The notes under the pieces were generated by a model, which was given only the letters and a program-made list of their open reading frames with translations, was not told where the DNA came from and did not search any database. Positions 46,665 to 57,215 of a stretch of 64,000 nucleotides of DNA are shown here, piece by piece. The translations under genes were made by a program, and so were the position numbers. Source of the DNA: Rhabditoides inermis (Eukaryota; Nematoda; Chromadorea; Rhabditida; Rhabditidae); contig CAWZYM010000104.1 in NCBI GenBank assembly GCA_963966185.1, forward strand, positions 97,001-161,000, given 5' to 3'. How positions within the stretch are numbered: the stretch's first letter is position 1; each line of letters starts with the position of its first letter.

Positions 46665-49029
46665 TCCCCACTTGGACGACACTTCTCCAGGAACACGTAG
46701 GGCACTAGCAGACTGGCGTATCCCGACAGAATCTCGCCGGCGTTGGCGGAAAGAGCGCGCAGCACGTGGCGACACGCCTGCTTCTGCTCCTCTGAAACCT
46801 CTTTCTCTCCCTCCCTCCCTCCCCCTCTCTCCCTCCCTCCCTCGTTCTCCCTCAACCCACCATCCTCCTTGACGAGGTCGTCCCGAATCTGCTGGATGAC
46901 GGGCTCCATCTGGGCGGGGGACACGAACCTGGCCAGATAGCTGGCGGCGCTGCCAAACTGCTTGCGCACTGTCGCGTTCCGGTCGCGCATGCCGAGGCGC
47001 AGCGTGTGCATCAGACGGTCTGCAATACAAACCATTATCACTTGTTTCATCGTTTCAAACAACAATAAACTAATAGAAACGTTTCTCGGAACTCTCGTTC
47101 CAACTGCACAGATATGATCGATCAAAGCGGACTGGTCGCATCACCACTGACCGCACACCGGCTGGCAGTCCCTCATCTGTTGGGGCGCGCGGAGTGCGAG
47201 ATGCGAGACGAGCTGGGCGGCCGCAGTCCGAGTCGACACTCCCACCGAGCCGCGCAGCTGCTCCGTCAGCCTGCAACAAACACACTCTCATCACACGCAT
47301 TACATATCAAGTCAAGTCAAGTCAAGTCAAGTGTTTATCCGGAATCGTTATAGCTGAATGTGACAATCACAATCACAATGATAGGATAGGAAGCATACAG
47401 TGGGCCAAGATCTTATGGGCTAACGCCGGGAAAAGACAGTTGGGCAGACGAGGTTAGTGGCGGAAGACGATTCTTGATCGATATATCTCCGATACTTGAT
47501 CGATATTCTTTCCATAGACCATTAGAGTACCATTGTTGATGTGTAAGCGCCGGAGACTCCTTTGCTTTGCACATAGTATCTCCTCGCGCCTGAACTGCTT
47601 CCACATGAGCTTCCCGCCGGCTCAATGGATGTCTTGGGAAGGATTCTTGTCGATGCGTCCGATCATCCGGCAGCGGCGGGGCAAAATGAAGACCCGACCG
47701 CACGCCGCGGGGAAAGAAGAAGAATAACATATCCCTAATTTTAATGACATTTTACATTACTGTGGTTCAAAAGAACCACTTTTCGGGTGATTTCGTGAAC
47801 CCGTGCTGGTCAATTCGGAGACATCAAATACACATGAATTAACCCGTTCTCACTTTGGCTGGAGCTGGGCGAGTGTGTCTGCTTCGATGAGCGGGATGAG
47901 ATCGTGGATGGCGGTCATGAGAGGCGACTGGCCAGCCATGGCGGCGCGCGCGTCGTCCAACTAAAAACACACTCACACATTCTCATCACCCAAATCGTCT
48001 TCCATCACTGCCCTCTGTTTTACTGTCACAGTTTCATAGCTTACTCTTGTCTCTTGTTCTGTTCTACTGTCACTGCAGCTGACTCCACCCACCCGCTCCA
48101 TCTCGCCGCCGCTCATGCGCACGGCGATGTAGTTGAGCATGGCGGGTTCGACGTCCGAGATGGCGTCCAGAAGGCACGGCACGATGACGGCGAGGTGCGG
48201 GCGCAGCTGCGCGCCAGCGTCCTTCGTCAACTCGATCAGCAGACCCAGGCTGGAAAGGGGTGAGGTCGAAACACGGACACGTAATGAACGGGCAATGACG
48301 ATTCTGCATGATAGTTTCAGACCCAGACCCAGGCTGGGAGGAGGAAGTATTAGAGATATGAGTCACAACATTGCTCCAGACGCATTGTGATTAGTATTTA
48401 TGACAAATAAAAGTGAATTATACGAATCCATCAATCTTTGATCTCATGATGTCACCTGAATGCCTTGTTGGCCTTGATACTCGCCGTCACTCCGCGTTCG
48501 ATCAACACTGGGAGGAGACGGGCGATGAACGAGTGCGCACTGCAACACAGGCATGGAGAAGAGAGAGGGGGGGATAGAGAGAGAGAAGAGGGGGAAGAGA
48601 GAGACAGAGAGGAGAGAGAGAGACAGACAGACAGACAGAAAGGCGGAGAGGCAGAGAGACAGAGAGGCGGACACACCGCTCCTTGTTGGTGCTGGAGGCG
48701 CACTTGACGGCCGTCTTTCGGATCGCCTCGACAGCGCGCTCCGCAGCCAGACGCACAGACTCCTTGAACAATACGATTTCAAAAAAGAGTGAAGCTGAAT
48801 TCCAATCATACCCTTAGAGATACTTCCGGTGTACGATTTCATTCTCACCTAAACTGATCCCAACTCGCCCCATTATCCTAGACTTCTTTCCATGGTGACA
48901 CAAAAACAAGTGAAGCTTCAACAACAACAACGTTCAACAAGACTTGAGTACTCTACAAAACGACACATGACATGCTACCGTAATCTGCCCACCTTGATAT
49001 CGTCTCTGACGCGAAAGACAATCTCCAAC
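45076..49029 (-). CDS. Proteasome adaptor ECM29/ECPAS homologue, C-terminal half
   Basis: ECM29 is a HEAT-repeat protein that binds the 26S proteasome and monitors its assembly. In order, exons encode LEIVFRVRDDIK then ESVRLAAERAVEAIRKTAVK (the conserved FRV.DDIKESVR..AE block), HSFIARLLPVLIERGVTASI, LGLLIELTKDAGAQLRPHLA with DAISDVEPAMLNYIAVR (family V.EP..LNY...R), IHDLIPLIEADTLAQLQPK, LTEQLRGSVGVSTRTAAAQL, MHTLRLGMRDRNATVRKQFG, HVLRALSANAGEILSGYASL, EWEELWNELVPS, AVWSVRAQAAGMVAAAAEAI, ARLLPLLSGRLWDGKARILD and VSFSGRIDCSRLVTVLLDRA. The C-terminus is VMSRLKENKIASETG...PMET with stop at 45076. The N-terminal half is absent; a different gene lies just to the right. An exon retained in the second copy near 56.3 kb (TPLHWKVKQECVQALIDGFF) is missing here, so this copy may be non-functional. 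Confidence 0.78.
46338..46664. repeat. Long (GA)n/(CT)n microsatellite inside an ECM29 intron
   Basis: About 325 bp of GA repeats with AAG and GC interruptions, flanked by coding exons on both sides. On the coding strand it is a pyrimidine-rich CT tract within the intron. Confidence 0.95.
47300..47760 (-). mobile_element. Probable LINE 3' end inside an ECM29 intron
   Basis: On the minus strand the sequence ends ATAACGATTCCGGATAAACA followed by a (CTTGA)n short tandem tail (47306-47332). The same end type is found near 62740, with a (TGATT)n-like tail. Such tails are typical of CR1-type elements. The open frame at 47730-47413 (THQQWYSNGLWKEYRSSIGD) may be ORF2 residue, but I see no reverse-transcriptase motif. 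Confidence 0.4.
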
Positions 49030-49377
49030 CTGGCCAGTAGCAGAGACCGTAGCCATATCACTGCGAAAAATTATAACCTTCAATCATACCATCATTTCAA
49101 CAAAAAAAACTCAGGTATTAATCGGTAATAGCAACCGATGAAAGGATCACTCAAGACTCGCCACAGCGAACAAATTTTACAAGTGTATCAATAGAACTGA
49201 CCTACAGAAAATATAAACGCAAAATACAATGATCAAAAATCTTCCCAGACATGCCATAATCATAACAGAAACAACATACACACCGCATATTCAAATGGAC
49301 GCAAATCGACTGAGATTGAGATTGAAACTGGGCAAGAAGCGAAAAGAAGAGAGCGAAACATGGCAAAAGTGTGTGCA

Positions 49378-49416
<39 letters not shown>

Positions 49417-49507
49417 CGAGAACACAAAACGTGTAGAAAAGCAAGAGCCAAGATGGGTGAAAGAAGGGTGAAAGAAATGGCGGGGACGGAAAAGTGAATA
49501 CTGCCTT
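49030..49507. other. Spacer between truncated ECM29 and the next gene; (AAC)n inside
   Basis: No further ECM29 exon can be recognised here. An (AAC)n tract lies at 49379-49418, and the polyglutamine/asparagine-like frames through it are artefacts. Confidence 0.5.
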
Positions 49508-49765
49508 CTATATGAGCTGAGTGCGGCAGAAAATACAAGACGCATCGCAGCCCAACAGCGAATGAGCGAGGAACTTCAACTGAAACACACACCTGCTTAC
49601 CCCTCTCTCTTCCTCTCTATCTCTCTCCCTCTTCACTCCCCCCCCACTCACCTTCCTCTCACTCTCCTCCCACACCTCACACGAACCATCGCCCACGAAT
49701 ACGTTCAACGCATCCACCTCTAAGGCGCAGCTGCAATCGTCCTTTGAATTTCCTTCCCTCCCTCC

Positions 49766-49802
<37 letters not shown>

Positions 49803-52103
49803 ACCTCTCGAGACTGCTGAAGGCGCTTCTATCCCCAGTCGACCCGCCGGCCCTGGCGTCCCTCTCCGGCTGTCGCTTCGTCCCCATGGCCAGCTTGGAT
49901 GTGGGGGCGGGAGCAGCGGGGGCGGAGACAGGCGCGGCAGGGAGCGCAGCACTCGCAGTGATGGGCGGCAGCGCCACCGTCACTGACAAGCCGTAACGCA
50001 CATCCCCCGTCGACAGAGACACAAGCCCGGGCGGCGGGCCGAATCCGTGAGGTGTGTCCGGCACATGCGACGACGAGACAGATGCATTGGCCACCTTCTG
50101 AATCATACACGTGTTCAACAACAACTGACAACAACAACAGCAACAGACCGGCACTCGGAGCGTGGGCGGAGCGATGGGATTGAGACTGGGAGCAGGTGCG
50201 CAAATCTTAGGAGTCGTCGCTCTCGGCAACAGCAAGCGCTGAATGCATACAAGGCTATTCCGTTTGTCATAACCGCACTACACATGACATCTTTCTGTCA
50301 TCACATCGCATATCAGCCGCAAACAGGCGTAAACCGATCAATGCCGTAAATCAATCAATACCCGTCCACACTGGCTCATCTTGTCACGCTAGTACATCAA
50401 TACAAGACCGATAACCAATAACACGAAATAGAAAACTCAACGCAAATTTTGGTCAAATTCCAACCGAATAATCTCGTTCATCGGCACACACACACACCAC
50501 AACACAAACTACAACCCCCTCCCCCCTACTCACCGGCACCACGCGGGCAGTCTTGGCGGCCGGGCGTGCGGTGAGGAGGGGCGCGGCCGCGGCGGCTCGG
50601 GTAACGTCGCCATTCTTGCCGATCGCGTGCCGGCGGTCTGTCGCCACCGACGCCCTGCAAGCTCTTTGATTTCCACATCCATCTCCTCTCCTCTTCCACA
50701 GCCTCTATCACGAGTTACATAGACTACGGCCAGAGACAGTATAAACACTTGAACATCCCCCCCCCCTTCTGCCACCCTCTCAACCCACTTCCACTCGACT
50801 CCCCCTCGCATGGGCGTCGCCTGCTTGCCCGCTTTGAATCGCACCACGTCGCCCACTTTGAACGTCTAAATATATATATGTTTACATGTCATTTACAAAA
50901 ACAAAACAAAAGCAAACATAGCTTCTTGAGGTTGATGCTGGGCGGGTGGACAATGTTGCGCTTAGCGTGGATCAAGAATTCGGGACCGATCTGAAACGAT
51001 CGAAATCAATCAATAAAAGGCAAAATTAATCAATGCAATCCAACCTTGCGACAGAGGACGTGCATAAAGTCACCACTCGAGTCGATCATCTGCACGGTGC
51101 CCTCCGATATGAATTCCTGAAAATGTTCGTCCACATATCCTCTCTATCACTCACTCACTCACTCACTCACCATCTCTGTCGCCGGTTGCACCATTACAGC
51201 TCGGTACTTGACGTTGTACTCTTTCAGGCGCTTTTCAGGCTGATAAGTAATTATTACTAATTTATTAGGAAAACTTACAACTCTGTGACAGGGTCTGTCA
51301 CGAATTCGTAAATTGAAATTACTAATAATTTCTATGAATTCATAATATTTTATTACTTATAAATTAGTCATAAATTACTAATAATCTTTGTATTACTCGT
51401 AAAATCTATCACTAATATACTACTTTCATAAATTAGTCGTAACTTTTTATTAATACTAAATTTTATCAGTGATAGATGGTTTAAAACTGATAAAATACTA
51501 ATATATCAGTGATATTCTTTTATTACTAATTTTTTACTAATAAATTAGTAGTCGTGTATACCCTAGTAAACTGCCATCACACAGTCACGCAACCCGCTGT
51601 TATCGCACACTCACTTTGTAAGGTTCGGCGTCGAATTGCACATACTCGCCCTTCTTGTAGCGCTGCGATTTCTTGAGGTCCGCGGAAACGAAGACCTCAA
51701 TGTCCCTGAACACGACGCGCCAATGACCAATACCTCGCCAATTGACCCCGTGTCATTTCGCCTCGTCGCTCCGCTCCACATGACGGAAATCGCGCAATTC
51801 ACACACAGCACACGTTCTAAACGCTCACAAGCGGGGGCCGTAACTCACTCGTATTGTACAGTGAGAGACGCTTCCTCCCTGTAACCGGGGCGCGCATGAC
51901 CCCGCCCCATCACACAATCAACCACCCACGAGCCAATTCACCAATTAGCTCTTCTCTCCTCTAATCGACGCAAAATCACAAACCACATGTTCTAAACGTG
52001 TAGGGTCACAACGTCACACCGCCGTCACCCGGACTCACTCGTATTGTACAGTGAGAAACTTTGTCGACGTGAACGCCACTTTGCCCACGCCTGAGATCGA
52101 CAT
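49508..52103 (-). CDS. Unrecognised gene with N-terminal beta-rich part and Pro/Ala-rich linker
   Basis: The start at 52103 gives MSISGVGKVAFTSTKFLTVQ. Following exons read DIEVFVSADLKKSQRYKKGE with YVQFDAEPYK, PEKRLKEYNVKYRAVMVQPA, EFISEGTVQMIDSSGDFMHV, IGPEFLIHAKRNIVHPPSIN, TFKVGDVVRFKAGKQATPMR, ASVATDRRHAIGKNGDVTRA, then a long low-complexity Ala/Pro part (PSLNPIAPPTLRVP, PAAPVSAPAAPAPTSKLAMG). The Cys-containing C-terminus is ALEVDALNVFVGDGSCEVWE and HSLLGCDASCIFCRTQLI, with TAG at 49508. The first 200 residues have the strand-rich look of small barrel domains (KVGDVVRFK resembles a Tudor/KOW-type strand), but this is only a resemblance. The intron after IGPEFL...NLKK lacks a clear GT donor. 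The C-terminal C-x(2)-C could be a metal-binding knuckle. Confidence 0.55.
49771..49800. repeat. (CT)n tract immediately after a 5' splice site
   Basis: On the coding strand the intron starts GTGAAAGAGAGAGAGAGAG directly after the exon ending FSSLER. Confidence 0.9.
51254..51550. repeat. AT-rich foldback/MITE-like element in an intron
   Basis: Terminal inverted repeats TTACTAATTTATTAG (51254) and CTAATAAATTAGTA (51537) bound about 295 bp of very AT-rich DNA. Inside are GTGACAG-GGT-CTGTCAC and ATCTATCACT paired with AGTGATAGAT. It lies in an intron of the minus-strand gene. No coding capacity. Confidence 0.55.
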
Positions 52104-52282
52104 CTGGAAACGCATGACAACATTACAAATTACATAAGCACTGTTTGAGATATTTCAGAGACAATCAACTCTTGTTAACAATATAACAAGCAAACGATTA
52201 TAAAAAATAACTTTATTATAGACTCTCCGCCAAAACTACCGTATCACATCACAGGCTACATCAATGCATAACTATTACATTT

Positions 52283-52832
52283 CTATTTCAACCTAATAGT
52301 AAAATCATCAGCAAATGGCTTCTCTACGGCTACCTTCTGCTTAGGAGCCTTCTGAACGGGTTTCTGATGAGGCTGCGAGACAGAAGCGTCAGGCTTGGAA
52401 AGAGCCTGAAACCACAACTAGAAACACCATTCTATCTGACGTCACCTCAGCTAGTGGCTTCTCCACTGCTACCTTCTTCTGCTTCGGAGCCTTCTGAACG
52501 GGTTTCTGCAATGCCTGCGGGACAGAAGCGGGCGGCTTGGAAAGAGCCTGAAACCACATCTAGAAACATCATTCGATCTGACGTCACCTCAGCTAGTGCT
52601 AGTGGCTTCTCCACGTCTACCTTCTTTTTCTTCTTTTTCTTCGAAGCCTTCTGAAGGACAGGATGCGCAAGTGGAGCGGGCGATTGGCAAGGAGACTGGC
52701 ACATAAATCGTCGTCAACACGAGGTAGCGATAGGAAAATACTTACTTGGCTTTCAGACGTCTGGCCATTCGCTTCTCCGATTCCTTGTCCCTCGAAAAGC
52801 CATTGGGCAGACGAGTCGCCAGCCGAGTTCAT
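52283..52832 (-). CDS. Lys/Pro/Ala-rich repeat protein, short paralogue
   Basis: A complete-looking short gene. The ATG at 52832 opens MNSAGDSSAQWLFEGQGIGE, the version without the 4-bp insertion seen in the long paralogue. Three phase-0 exons follow: one with a run of lysines (QKASKKKKKKKVDVEKPLAL), one standard unit (LSKPPASVPQALQKPVQKAP), and a final unit (LSKPDASVSQPHQKPVQKAP) ending PFADDFTIRLK and TAG at 52283. Introns start GTGACGTCAGAT, as in the long copy. A minus-strand AATAAA near 52210 can end the transcript. The downstream exons and zinc-finger segment of the first locus are missing. The product would be about 130 residues and very basic in the middle, probably nuclear. Confidence 0.65.
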
Positions 52833-52926
52833 TGTGAAACTATAAAACAGTTAGAAAAAAGATCACAGTATTAGAAAACTACCAAAAAAATAACAACATG
52901 AGCGAACTTTCAAAAACCGAATAAAA

Positions 52927-52957
52927 TCACGTGATTGCGAAATTGGCGGGAAGCGCC
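52927..52957 (-). promoter_or_regulatory. Candidate promoter: E-box-like and E2F-like sites, short Lys-rich gene
   Basis: TCACGTGA at 52927 and GCGAAATTGGCGGGAAGCGC from 52937 repeat the pair found upstream of the long paralogue, at about the same distance from the start codon. Confidence 0.5.
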
Positions 52958-53486
52958 GAACGGTTGTCCCCAAAAATCGATAACGCGCAATCGAAACACA
53001 GCAGAACTACAGGAATGAACGAATACAATATATATAATTTTAAATTCAGAGAGAGAGAGAGTGAAGAGGAGTAAGGGATGAGAGAAGGAGAGAGAAAGTG
53101 ATAGAAAGGGAGAGAGACGGAAAGTGGGAAAGATGGGGAGAGGGAAAGAGGGAAAGAGAGAGAGAGGGGGGGAGAGAGGAGAGAGGGGGGGGAGAAAACA
53201 TCGCGTCCCTTTGTAGCGCCCGGTACCACAACAGGCATCTCATTGCAACGGCAGAGCGCTGGATATATCACTCAAATGTGTGATAAAAAATTTTTTACAC
53301 AGATTTCAACACAGATAAATGACATAGTATCAAGAGGGATGTGATAACCCATGGTGAAGGTAAGCACCGCACATGACATGAAACAAAGCGTTTATTCAAC
53401 GGCAACAATATCGGGTAAAAATGTGATATCATAACAAAGAAAGAAACAACAAAACAACACTGGTAACGCGATGAACGCACTGTCAC

Positions 53487-53847
53487 TCACTCCTTCCCAA
53501 TCGGGTCCTTCTCCTCCTTCTTGTAGACGAGGCACTTGATAGTGGTCTCAGAACAATTGGAGGAGACAGTGCACTCCAGTCTCTCTCCGTCCGCGCGCGT
53601 CATAGAGTAGACGGTAGCATATCTGCCTTTAGAGATGCGAAGCTCCTGAACAAAAGTCTTGCTTCAGCAATAGACGATCACTCAATCAATACCTTGTGGG
53701 AGGAAGCGAGAGTGGCGATGAAGTGGTGGAAGACTATTTTCTTAGAGATTGTAGCATAATCCATGCGCATTGAAGCACTGAGGGTCAATCTGTCTCCGCC
53801 TTGCGTCCACTCCTTAACAATATGATAAAACAGATAACGCTAGAAGT

Positions 53848-53926
<79 letters not shown>

Positions 53927-55028
53927 CTACATTTTACAGAGCTTACTCAACTACAACTCTCTTATTATAAATACCTTGATGAGTGCCTGTGTAAGCACGA
54001 GAATGGAGAGGTAGTCGTGAGCGAGATTCTCGGGGACCAATCGCGTGTTGATGTAGTGTCGTAGCTTAGGGAAGCGAGTGACGAGATGGGGCCAGGTATG
54101 GAGATCTCCATGCAGGTACTCCAGAATGTGGTCCTGCACATATTTTTTAAAGATCTTTTTTTTTAGTTAACATACCACGTTGGGATGAAAGTGTTTGTAG
54201 ATGAAGTCGGTGGGCGCGGTACAGTCATCCTTTTTGCAGCCACGAAACTCCCAGTAGAGACGCCGCATCGGAATCAGCTACAAATATGAAAACAAGAACA
54301 TCCTGAAAAAGTCTCAACCTCAGTGAGATAGCGGAACATGTGACAGCACTTGTCCAAATGTTCGCACCAGAATGATTGTTTTCCAGCCGTTGAAAATTCG
54401 TGCCTGAACAGATAATTGCACAGTTTACATAAAATTACAAAACACACTGATCATTGCGCGAATCAAAGGCGACCCAATCGTAGACCTTGCCCTTGGATAG
54501 GCTGGGGAGTAACAGTTGGAACAGGTTGGTGTTGATACTAATGTCCGTTTTCGTCTGAATCAACGTGGATGGAGCTCATACAAAGTGGATGTCACTCACA
54601 AAGATGATGCGCACGCGGGTGACGAGATGACCGTTCAGAAGAGACGCCATCGTCCGCACGAACGCCGTCATGCTGAAAGTCAGGATCCTCGAACGACTAA
54701 CTACTCGAGACTAATAACTATCACCGGAATGTTTGAACTCAACTCAACAACGGAATTCTTGGACTTTCTACTTCTAATAGAGAACTCGAGACCATAAGTC
54801 ACCGTTCGTCACTGTTCTTCGGGAGTTCACTGTGGCACGAGTAGTAATTGCCCGGCTTGATCTCACACGGGGAAGACACATCCGGGTAGAGGTACACGGT
54901 GCTCTGCAAATAATTTTTCAATAAAAAGAGGTAAAGGTGATAACTCACGTTTTTGATATCAAAGATGGCGACAGGTTTGAGCTCGATGCCAGCAGATCGG
55001 ATGGTCGCACTAATGAAATGAGAGCAAT

Positions 55029-55073
<45 letters not shown>

Positions 55074-55280
55074 ACCAGTTCTCTGGACTGGAAGACGCGA
55101 ATATCAGAGCCTCGAGCGGGTTCATATCAGCGAATACCTGACAGCGAATCTCAACCGGCAGAAGAGAGAACAGCGACTGGGGTGCACACAGTCTCTTTCT
55201 CGCAAGACTCACTCCCCTCACTCACTCACCTTCTGTGGAGGCGCATCGCCACCCTTCGCAGCGCCGGTCACGGCACTCAT
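53487..55280 (-). CDS. F-box-like protein, copy 2
   Basis: Paralogue of the gene at 43.0-44.7 kb with the same exon order. The start at 55280 gives MSAVTGAAKGGDAPPQK; the F-box-like exon reads SLFSLLPVEIRCQVFADMNP then LEALIFASSSPENW. Later exons include SAGIELKPVAIFDIKN, STVYLYPDVSSPCEIKPGNY with Y-S-C-H, LIPMRRLYWEFRGCKKDDCT, DHILEYLHGDLHTWPHLVTR and GGDRLTLSASMRMDYATISK, with the end ELRISKGRYATVYSMTRADG through the TGA at 53487. The exon equivalent to LSFDLIQLLLPSLAKGKIYD is divided differently, with the downstream part less conserved (54330-54540), so this copy may be diverging or weakly constrained there. One intron has grown a (CT)n tract at 55029-55071 absent from copy 1, and a (TA)n tract fills another. 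Confidence 0.6.
53853..53923. repeat. (TA)n microsatellite in an intron of F-box copy 2
   Basis: Near-perfect TA repeat of about 70 bp. The homologous intron of copy 1 (near 43390) has only ordinary AT-rich sequence. Confidence 0.95.
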
Positions 55281-55460
55281 CTCAACACACAACAGATTAT
55301 TAATATTATACCAATCATATGAAATAACACAAAACAAATAAATAACAACAAATAACAAAAAGTAAAAGCGCAACCGAAAATAGGCGAACAAAAACAATCG
55401 CCTGATGAGTGATGAGTCACCACGCTTCCATTTCGCAATGCCACCTCAATCGATAAAATG

Positions 55461-55500
55461 GGGCGGAGCTTTGATCGCTGATTGGCTGACGTTCTTTTTC
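55461..55500 (-). promoter_or_regulatory. Candidate F-box copy 2 promoter: GC box and inverted CCAAT
   Basis: GGGCGGAGCTTTGATCGCTG then ATTGGCTGACG, conserved with 44839-44880 and about 180 bp upstream of the start. Confidence 0.5.
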
Positions 55501-55737
55501 CTGAATTTTTTGTTTTTGTTTCTGCTTTAATCAAAAAAAGCGTTTTTATTCGCAGAAAAAAGTATATTGGTTGAGTCTTGAATTGAGTACACATTGAGTT
55601 CAAAAACGTGTGATACGTAGAAAACACTTTATCGGAATAAAAACGAAAACAATAAATAATTATACCATTAATTCATACATACAATTCACAGTGTAACACC
55701 GGCAAATACGACCCTCTACCGTCTTCCATCCCCGTCC

Positions 55738-56594
55738 TCATGTCTCCATGGGCTCGCTGCCCTCCCTCTTCATCTTCCCTAGAATGCCCGTCTCCGAGGC
55801 GATCTTGTTCTCCTTGAGACGAGACATCACAGACGGCCAGTCAGCAGAAGCGCAACCACGCCGGTCCCACGAGAACAACTGAATGGAAGAGATGGTAGGG
55901 ATAGGGAGGTAGGGACGGAGGGACGGAGACAGAAAGAGTGAGAGAGAGAGAGGAGAGAGGGTAAGGAGGGAGAGAGAGGGGAAGGGGCTACCTTGTAGAC
56001 AGCCTGCAGTGCCTGTACAGTGAGTGTCCTCCGCCTTTCTCCCCACTCATCCGCCCGATCGAGAAGGACTGTCACCAGACGGGAACAGTCGATGCGACCC
56101 GAGAACGACACTCTGCAACAAATAGACATTTCACTCCCTTTCCGTAACGTTGCTACAAGACGACTTGAACCTAGTTTTCATCTTTCGAAAGAAAGGCGTA
56201 GAAACTGTATCCGTTTCACCCAGCTGGAAAATTCAATATTGCGGTAGTTCCGTGATAACAAAACCGGACAGATATCTCCCTTGATCGACTCACTTCTCGA
56301 AAAATCCATCTATAAGTGCCTGCACACACTCCTGCTTGACCTTCCAGTGAAGGGGAGTCGAGTCGAGAGCAGAACACACGACAGACAGAGCGCGCGTGAC
56401 GTCATCGGCGGAAGGAGAGGATCTGGAGAAAGGGAGAGAGGGGGGAGGAGAGAGGGGGAGAGGGAGAGAGAGAGAGATAGAAAAAAGAAGAGGGGTGAGA
56501 GAGACTCACCCTCCCGGTATGCTCCCAGCACGTGAACAGCGGCGAGAGCGTGGGCAGCAAGGAAGCGGTGCATCTGCTGTTCCTTCTCCATGTT

Positions 56595-56642
<48 letters not shown>

Positions 56643-57215
56643 AGAGAGAGAGAGAGACGGACCCCTTGTCTTCGATGGTGTCGATCCTCTCTCTCTCTTC
56701 CCCATCTCCCTCTCTCTCGCTCTCCCTCTTTCCCTCTCTCTCCTTTTCTCTCTCCCTCTCTCTCCCTCTCTCCCCCCTCTCTCTCGCTCCCTCTCTCTCA
56801 CTCCCTCTCCCTCTCTCTCACTCTTTTCCTCTCCCTCTTCACTATGTTCTTTGCCCACGTTCACTAGCAGCTTGTTCGATTCCACCACGCGCCTCTCCTC
56901 CATGGCCGCTCGCCGAATCACTCTGAAGATGTGCCTGAAGCGAATGTTAACAAACACAAAGCATCACAACACCACTCACTCGACGTGTTCACCATTGCGA
57001 CCTTGCTTCTCTTGTTGTAGATGAGACTGAAGCGGGAGAGAGAGGGATAGAGAGGGAGAGGAATGAAGAGGGAGAGAGAAGGAGAGGGAGAGAGAGAGGG
57101 AGCAGGAACCTGTTAAGCATGTGCTCCGGAGTGAGCCCCGCCATCCACATGCTCTGCTTGAAGCAGCACGAATCTGTCCGCGAGGCCGCCGACTGTTCAG
57201 CATGCATTTCATTTT
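55738..57215 (-). pseudogene. ECM29/ECPAS C-terminal fragment, second copy
   Basis: The last exons are well preserved (VMSRLKENKIASETG, stop at 55738; VSFSGRIDCSRLVTVLLDRA). This copy also keeps TPLHWKVKQECVQALIDGFF, which fits the penultimate HEAT region of ECM29, and EKEQQMHRFLAAHALAAVHV. Further out only scraps remain: RIDTIGDK-like sequence at 56660-56690 ends abruptly in a CT microsatellite that has replaced the rest of its exon. At 56850-57210 are VIRRAAMEERRVVESNKLLV and SMWMAGLTPEHMLN, which I cannot place with certainty. With the N-terminus and several middle exons missing, it cannot encode a complete adaptor. Confidence 0.65.
56591..56840. repeat. GA tract followed by CT tract, converging on an exon remnant
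   Basis: (GA)n at 56596-56659 and CT-rich repeat at 56690-56840 flank a 30-bp exon remnant. They have overwritten coding sequence that is intact at 45617-45720. Confidence 0.9.

Noticed and set aside
46252..47125. Long open frames of 266-327 residues with (LS)n or (RE)n runs
   Set aside because: They are produced by the GA/CT microsatellite; only the flanking ECM29-like exons are real coding.
49202..49592. Open frames with poly-Val, poly-Cys or poly-Asn
   Set aside because: Translations of the (AAC)n repeat; no splice or family support.
57120..57215. Plus-strand reading resembling an ECM29 KESVR..A motif (HESVREAAD)
   Set aside because: It lies opposite minus-strand ECM29 material and has no plus-strand exon partners; the resemblance is probably chance.
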